A DNA stretch of 10,183 nt from JACDAV01 sp036556145 (lineage in GTDB: Bacteria; Chloroflexota; Limnocylindria; Limnocylindrales; CSP1-4). The notes beneath the pieces are model-generated. The model was given only the letters and a program-made list of their open reading frames with translations. It was not told the DNA's origin and did not search any database. The DNA is taken from assembly GCA_036556145.1 (NCBI GenBank), contig DATBKB010000058.1, positions 1 through 10,183 of the forward strand. Direction: 5' to 3'. Made by a program: the position numbers and the translations under genes. Every line of letters begins with the position of its first letter. Position 1 is the stretch's first letter. This document shows positions 6,280-10,183 of this stretch, piece by piece.

Positions 6280-7929
6280 CTACTCGACGGGGATCTCCCG
6301 GTATGCCGCCTCCAGCCGGATCCCGCGCTGGCGGCGCACCAGCCGGCTGACCTCGTAGATCGCGAGGCCGGACAGGACCGTCGCGCCGGCGATGACCAGC
6401 CGGACAAGATCCTTCGTCGGCGAGCCATCCTCGGCGAAGAAGCCGTTCGCCAGGACCCCGACGCCGGACAGCGGGTCCGACAGGAACGCCCACTCGGCGA
6501 CGAGGCACGCGACGAGGCTGAGCAGGCCAACGATCGAGATCAGCGGGATGCCGGCGACGGTCTGCGCGACCGGCGAGGACGCCCAGATGTCGCGGCGCCG
6601 ATACGGGAAGAGGATCGCCGCGACCGAGACGATGATGAAGCTGGCGACGAAGGCGACGATCCCGACGAGCGTCGTGAAGTCCGGGTTCGTCGCGTAGACG
6701 ACGAGAGCGACGAAGCTCAGCGCCCCGACGACGACGAGCGAGAACACCGGCGTGTGGAACCGCTCGCTGACCCTGCCGAAGCGGGACGGGAGGACGCCGT
6801 CGATCCCGTACGCGAGCAGGTTGCGGGATGCGTTGAGGATCTGGCCGGGCAGCCAGGTGTAGCTCCAGAACACGAACCCGACCCCGAGCAGCAGCGCGAT
6901 GAGCGCATTCCCGGCGAGGTAGGCGACGATCTCGGTGAACGGCATCGCAAACGGCTGGCCGAGGACGGACCCTTCGGCGAGGTACGGATCCCAGCCGAAC
7001 GCCCCAAGCGCCGTCGTTCCGACGACGTTCTGGATGAGCGCCGTCAGGATCACCGCGATCGCGACCGACACGATCGCGGCGATCGGCATCGACCAGAGCT
7101 GGATCCGTGACGCCCGCTTGATCTCGCCGCCGATGTAGGCGCTCGACTGGTTGAAGACCAGCTCGAGGTAGATCCACGTGATCGGGATGAGCGTCCAGTA
7201 GAGGTCGAAGGGCGCCTCGGCGAAGCCGGCATCGGTCGCTGCGGCGACGACCGCCGCGTGCGTGTCGGCCTGGCCCGTGATGGGCGCCCAGAAGCGGTTG
7301 AAGTTCGAGACGAACGCATCCGCCGAGCTCGTCAGGAGCACGAGCGCGACGACCCCGAGCCCGAGCATCGCGATCGCGAACAGGATGTTCTGGATGCGGA
7401 AATAGGCGCCCAGCCCGAGGCTGAACACCGCAACGAGCCCGGCGATGAGGAGGCCGCCGGTGATGATCGTCCCCTCCGGCGTCACGAACCACGCCCCGAT
7501 GTCGACGAGTGCCTGGTTGCCGGTGATGAGGCCGAGGCTCCGGAACAGCGGCCCCAGGCCGAATCTGGCGAGAAACGCCGACGGCACGCCGCCGTAGATG
7601 AACCACCAGATCGTGTTCGTCCAGCTCGACGTCATCCCGAGCCGCGGGCCGAGGATCCGGCTGACGTAGACGTAGTCGGCCCCCGACCGGGGCATCGCGG
7701 CGGCGAGCATCGCGAACGCGAGGCTCGTCGGGAGCACGATCAGCAGCGCCAGCAGGTAGCTGCCGATCATGTTGCCGCCCGGGTAGAAGGCGGGCTCGAG
7801 CTGGATGACGAACATCATCATCAGCCCGATGCTGACGAAGTTGATGTTGTAGATGAGCGTGCTCCACGTCCCGCCCTCGCGGACGAGGCCGGTCGCCTTC
7901 CGCTCGAAATAGCCGCTCGTCGCCGCCAT
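6280..7929 (-). CDS. APC-family amino-acid permease
   Basis: The 549-residue protein is an integral membrane transporter of the amino acid-polyamine-organocation superfamily, expected to import an amino acid or amine by cation symport or exchange. Hydrophobicity suggests about 12 helices. Recognisable family features are the glycine break in helix 1 (SIG at 33-35), MPRSGADYVYVSRILGP (79-95), GGEIKRASR (267-275) and SRNLLAYGIDGVLP (368-381) followed by R-FHTPV. Residues 200-245 form a long extracytoplasmic loop, and another polar segment is at 485-507. Start ATG 7929 is well supported by a long purine-rich GGAGAGGGAGAGGAGGG just upstream; a longer open frame towards 8490 only overlaps the phosphoesterase gene. 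It is the last gene of the leftward cluster, 74 bases after the phosphoesterase, with two hairpins between. The substrate cannot be named. Confidence 0.92.
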   Translation of the reverse strand: MAATSGYFERKATGLVREGGTWSTLIYNINFVSIGLMMMFVIQLEPAFYPGGNMIGSYLLALLIVLPTSLAFAMLAAAMPRSGADYVYVSRILGPRLGMTSSWTNTIWWFIYGGVPSAFLARFGLGPLFRSLGLITGNQALVDIGAWFVTPEGTIITGGLLIAGLVAVFSLGLGAYFRIQNILFAIAMLGLGVVALVLLTSSADAFVSNFNRFWAPITGQADTHAAVVAAATDAGFAEAPFDLYWTLIPITWIYLELVFNQSSAYIGGEIKRASRIQLWSMPIAAIVSVAIAVILTALIQNVVGTTALGAFGWDPYLAEGSVLGQPFAMPFTEIVAYLAGNALIALLLGVGFVFWSYTWLPGQILNASRNLLAYGIDGVLPSRFGRVSERFHTPVFSLVVVGALSFVALVVYATNPDFTTLVGIVAFVASFIIVSVAAILFPYRRRDIWASSPVAQTVAGIPLISIVGLLSLVACLVAEWAFLSDPLSGVGVLANGFFAEDGSPTKDLVRLVIAGATVLSGLAIYEVSRLVRRQRGIRLEAAYREIPVE

Positions 7930-7950
7930 GTGACCCTCCTCTCCCTCTCC
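7930..7950 (-). promoter_or_regulatory. Unusually strong Shine-Dalgarno of the permease gene
   Basis: On the minus strand the 21 bases before the ATG at 7929 are almost all purines and contain GGAG, GAGG and GAGGAGGG in succession, the last ending about 4 bases from the ATG. This fixes the permease start and suggests efficient initiation compared with its upstream neighbours, which have weak or no such site. Confidence 0.75.
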
Positions 7951-7953
7951 GCG

Positions 7954-7974
7954 GACGACGGTACGGCCGTCGTC
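7954..7974. repeat. Perfect 8-bp hairpin between phosphoesterase and permease genes
   Basis: GACGACGG (7954-7961) and CCGTCGTC (7967-7974) are perfect complements around a 5-base loop. In the leftward transcript the hairpin lies just upstream of the permease ribosome-binding site. No U-run follows on either strand, so a classical intrinsic terminator is unlikely; it could be an RNA-processing, stability or attenuation element. Confidence 0.55.
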
Positions 7975-7991
7975 AAGCGTTCCGGCCGGCC

Positions 7992-8013
7992 GTCGGGCCG
8001 GGCTCAGCCCGAC
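7992..8013. repeat. Inverted repeat spanning the phosphoesterase stop codon
   Basis: GTCGGGC (7992-7998) and GCCCGAC (8007-8013) are perfect 7-base complements around an 8-base loop that holds the stop codon at 8004-8006. In the leftward mRNA it would form a stable GC hairpin at the gene end. It may protect or partly terminate the transcript, though no U-run follows. Confidence 0.5.
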
Positions 8014-8957
8014 ACGAACTGATGGCCGACCACCCGATCGCCCTCGAGCGTCACGAGGACGCCCTGGAGCGTGCCCTCCCCGTAGGCCGAGCCCGGGTTG
8101 AGGCAGACCGTCCGGCCGATCGTCGCCGCCGCCCGGGACTCGTGGATGTGGCCGTGGAGCGAGAGCACGGGTCGCACGCGGTCGATGGCGTCCCGCACCG
8201 CGCGGGACCCGACCGGCTCGCGCTGGGGGTCGCCGCCGGCCGTCACGACTCGCATGTCCGGCGTCAGCTTCAGCGCCATGTCGAGGCCGGAACCGCGGGG
8301 CGGGTCGTGGAGGTTGAAGATGGCCGGCCGAGTCGGGTCGAGACGGCCGATGAGCCCGTCGAGGGCGCTCGCCATGCCCTCCTCGGTGACCTCGCGTGGC
8401 GAGTGCCAGGGCGTCGTCGTCGAGTAGCCGAACGAGGCGACCTGGTAGCCGTCCAGCTCGACGACTTGATTCTCCCCGTCGACGATCCACGTTCCCTGGG
8501 CGAGGATCCGCTTGACCGCCGGCTCGTCGTCGTTGCCCGGCATCATGATCGCCGGCACCCCGGCCGTCCGGAGCCGCTCGTCGGCGAGGCCGACCCAGCG
8601 CTCCGCGGTGGTCGCCATGACGCGCTCGAACGTCTCGTGGAGGTAGCCCGCGTCGGCGGCCATCCGCGCGACCTCCTCCTCGGTCGCCCGGTGCGGGTAG
8701 AAGCCGTTGTCGCGGACCCGGGTCTCGAGCTCGTCGAGCCCGGAGCCGGTCTCGACCTCGTGCTGCTGCCCGAAGAGCTCGGCGCGCCAGCGGCCGGTGG
8801 CGGTCTCGACGATGGGGACCAGGCGCTTGCCGGTGATGTCGCCACCGAAGATCACGGCGCCCGCACCGTAGAACGGAGCGGCGTTGAGGAACTTGCGGAA
8901 GACCCGCTCCGAGCCGTGGATGTCCGAGGCGAAGAAGACCGTCAGCCGCTTCGCCAT
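8004..8957 (-). CDS. Calcineurin-like metallophosphoesterase
   Basis: The 317-residue protein has the ordered motifs of a two-metal phosphoesterase: SDIHG (11-15, D12 and H14), GGD (38-40), GNDDE (141-145), H217 in FNLHDPP, and GHIH (269-272), followed by CLNPGS (285-290). GND in place of the more usual GNH puts it with the YfcE-like and archaeal/Chloroflexota-type single-domain enzymes, which cleave phosphodiesters or monoesters in vitro. A helical insertion (about 75-135) separates the second and third motifs and could shape the substrate pocket. It lacks a signal peptide, so it is cytoplasmic. The ATG at 8957 begins 13 bases after the stop of the deacetylase-like gene and has no strong Shine-Dalgarno, which suggests it is read within the operon. 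The natural substrate is unknown. Confidence 0.9.
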   Translation of the reverse strand: MAKRLTVFFASDIHGSERVFRKFLNAAPFYGAGAVIFGGDITGKRLVPIVETATGRWRAELFGQQHEVETGSGLDELETRVRDNGFYPHRATEEEVARMAADAGYLHETFERVMATTAERWVGLADERLRTAGVPAIMMPGNDDEPAVKRILAQGTWIVDGENQVVELDGYQVASFGYSTTTPWHSPREVTEEGMASALDGLIGRLDPTRPAIFNLHDPPRGSGLDMALKLTPDMRVVTAGGDPQREPVGSRAVRDAIDRVRPVLSLHGHIHESRAAATIGRTVCLNPGSAYGEGTLQGVLVTLEGDRVVGHQFVSG

Positions 8958-8970
8958 CGTCGGCGGCCCG

Positions 8971-9873
8971 TCAGGGGACCCGGATGACCGGCGGCGGCTC
9001 GTGCACGACGGGCGGGAGGTCGAGGCCCGCGACCCACTCGGTGACCTCGGCGCAGGTGGCGATCCACACGCCGCCGAGGCCCTTCGCCCGCTCGATGAGC
9101 CTGCCCAGCGCGACCGCCCGCGAGGCGCGGCCGGAGACGAACGGGTGGTTCGTCAGCATGAACATCGCCCCTTCGTCGACGAGCGCGTCGAGCTCGAGGC
9201 CCCACATTTCGGCGACGGCGGCCGGGCTCTCGATGACGCCGCTCCCGGTGATGCCCGGCAGGTAGTTGTAGCGGCCCCAGTCGTCGAGCGCCCAGTGGCC
9301 GGGCAGCTCGACGATCGTCGGTGCGCCCTTCTTCGGCGACACCGCGAGCCGGTACGGCCAGTCGCTGTCCATGAGCCCGGCGTCGTACCGGAAGCCGTGC
9401 TTCGCGAGGAGCGACGGCAGGCGATACGTCATCTCCCAGTTCGGCGCTCGGTAGCCGATCGGCCGGACGCCGAGCACGCTGTCGAGGGCTTCGAGGCCGC
9501 GGACGAGCCGCGCCTCCTCGGTGGCCTCGTCGGCCTCGACGCCGCCGGTCGACCGGGACCCCTCGTGCATGAAGCCGTGATGGGCGATCTCGTGGCCGGC
9601 GTCGCGGATCGAGCGGACGGCGTCCGGCCACCGCTCCGCGGTGTAGCCGGGAACGAAGAACGTCGCGCGGATGCCGGTTCGATCGAGGAGCCGGAGGAGC
9701 CGCGGGATCGCCGTCCGCGGCCCGTACTCCTGGTGGCTCATGACGTCGTAGTACGCGGCGGCCTCGGGGTGCTCGGCGAGGATCGCCGATTCCTCGTCGA
9801 CGTCGAACGTGAAACACGCCGCGGCCCGGTGGCCGTCGGGCCACCGGACTCCGTTCGGCAGGTTCGCCGTCAC
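8971..9873 (-). CDS. Polysaccharide deacetylase-fold hydrolase (CE4 / PuuE / HpPgdA-like)
   Basis: The 300-residue protein has the NodB-type metal-dependent hydrolase core: FTFDVDEES (21-29) carrying D24 and D26, HHGFMHE (98-104) giving the H99/H103 metal pair, GYRAPNWEMTY (140-150), and a late TNHPF (241-245). FDVDEE and YRAPNWEM resemble the clade containing Helicobacter PgdA, PuuE allantoinase and bacterial cyclic imidases rather than classical chitin or peptidoglycan deacetylases. There is no signal peptide or membrane anchor, so an intracellular amide or imide substrate is more likely than cell wall; this is inference. The GTG start at 9873 overlaps the stop of the DUF1801 gene as GTGA, indicating translational coupling. 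Downstream, the phosphoesterase starts 13 bases after its stop. Association with an amino-acid permease in the same operon agrees with a role in nitrogen-compound catabolism. Confidence 0.88.
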   Translation of the reverse strand: MTANLPNGVRWPDGHRAAACFTFDVDEESAILAEHPEAAAYYDVMSHQEYGPRTAIPRLLRLLDRTGIRATFFVPGYTAERWPDAVRSIRDAGHEIAHHGFMHEGSRSTGGVEADEATEEARLVRGLEALDSVLGVRPIGYRAPNWEMTYRLPSLLAKHGFRYDAGLMDSDWPYRLAVSPKKGAPTIVELPGHWALDDWGRYNYLPGITGSGVIESPAAVAEMWGLELDALVDEGAMFMLTNHPFVSGRASRAVALGRLIERAKGLGGVWIATCAEVTEWVAGLDLPPVVHEPPPVIRVP

Positions 9874-10183
9874 CTCGACCGGTGTCCCACCTGGGCGCGA
9901 ACGATGGCGCGAACGTCGGCCGACGCCGCGCCTTCCGGCGAGCGGACCTTCACGTGGCGGATCCGCTTGCCCGTGCCCTCGATCAGGCCCTTCGGGTTCG
10001 GCAGGTCGACGCCGTCGGCGAGCTGGAGATTCACGTGGGCGCCGTGCGGAATGATCGCGAACAGCAGGTCCCGCATCTTCGACGACGTGCCGATCGCGAG
10101 GAGGCCGTTGCCCGGATCGAACTCGACGTGCGCCCCCGGCAGAGCGGCACGAACCTCGCGCTCCACCGCGCGCGCCGTGTCGG
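9870..10183 (-). CDS. DUF1801 (YdhG-like) protein, 5' end cut by right window edge
   Basis: The frame is open to the right edge, giving 103 full sense codons. The C-terminal half has the family signature: MRDLLFAIIPHGAHVNLQ, then LPNPKGLIEGTGKRIRHVKV about 30 residues before the end. DUF1801 proteins are small cytoplasmic alpha/beta proteins of the YdhG/iron-chaperone-like fold, with no established biochemical role. A GTG at 10166 could start a 98-residue protein, but the codons upstream remain open and family members usually have 20-40 more N-terminal residues, so the gene most likely begins outside the window. Its TGA overlaps the GTG of the deacetylase-like gene by four bases, so it belongs to the same operon and may be the first or an internal gene. 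Confidence 0.82.
   Translation of the reverse strand, partial: DTARAVEREVRAALPGAHVEFDPGNGLLAIGTSSKMRDLLFAIIPHGAHVNLQLADGVDLPNPKGLIEGTGKRIRHVKVRSPEGAASADVRAIVRAQVGHRSR

Noticed and set aside
7258..8022. Plus-strand open frame of 254 codons rich in Arg, Glu, His and Asp
   Set aside because: Mirror frame of the permease membrane helices; a charged low-complexity product is the usual result of reading a GC-rich membrane gene antisense.
7930..8490. N-terminal extension of the permease by 187 residues
   Set aside because: The extension is the antisense-frame product of the phosphoesterase coding region, and the strong Shine-Dalgarno sits directly before ATG 7929.

Overview
The window is strongly GC-rich bacterial DNA in which almost every third codon position is G or C, so long shadow reading frames are everywhere. 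The gene set is a CGNR zinc-finger regulator, a tiny membrane peptide with a GxDSRE motif, multi-PAS c-di-GMP enzymes with many-helix membrane sensors, and a PLL-like beta-propeller. It resembles soil or freshwater Chloroflexota (Limnocylindria/Ellin6529-like) or a high-GC actinobacterium. That placement is an inference from gene content only. No tRNA, rRNA, CRISPR array or insertion sequence was seen.

Region 1 (1-900, minus strand, reading away from 900) holds a 37-residue membrane peptide (678-791), a 74-residue helical protein (394-618), and the N-terminal part of a PLL/DUF346-like propeller that runs off the left edge (1-342). Region 2 (800-900) is a compact divergent control region. It has two oppositely directed sigma70-type promoters whose -10 boxes overlap, and four GTAACC/GGTTAC half-sites spaced 24, 25 and 24 bases apart. 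On the plus side it drives an ABATE/CGNR regulator (900-1541), which is the obvious candidate to bind the half-sites. Region 3 (1721-6267, plus strand) is a two-gene c-di-GMP module: a membrane PAS-PAS-PAS-GAF-EAL phosphodiesterase whose stop overlaps (ATGA) the start of a six-helix GGDEF diguanylate cyclase. Both keep their catalytic motifs, so opposing activities are translationally linked.

Region 4 (6280-10183, minus strand) converges on region 3 with only 12 bases between stop codons. In transcription order it reads: a DUF1801 protein (cut by the right edge), a CE4/PuuE/HpPgdA-type deacetylase-fold hydrolase (4-base GTGA overlap), a calcineurin-like metallophosphoesterase (13-base gap) and an APC-family amino-acid permease (74-base gap with two GC-rich hairpins). 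The tight spacing suggests one operon. A hydrolase of amide or imide bonds next to an amino-acid transporter suggests uptake and breakdown of a nitrogenous compound, but the substrate cannot be read from the sequence.

The most interesting parts are the dual-promoter/operator region at 817-905, the ATGA-coupled EAL/GGDEF pair, and the small divergent ORFs that conventional gene calling could miss.
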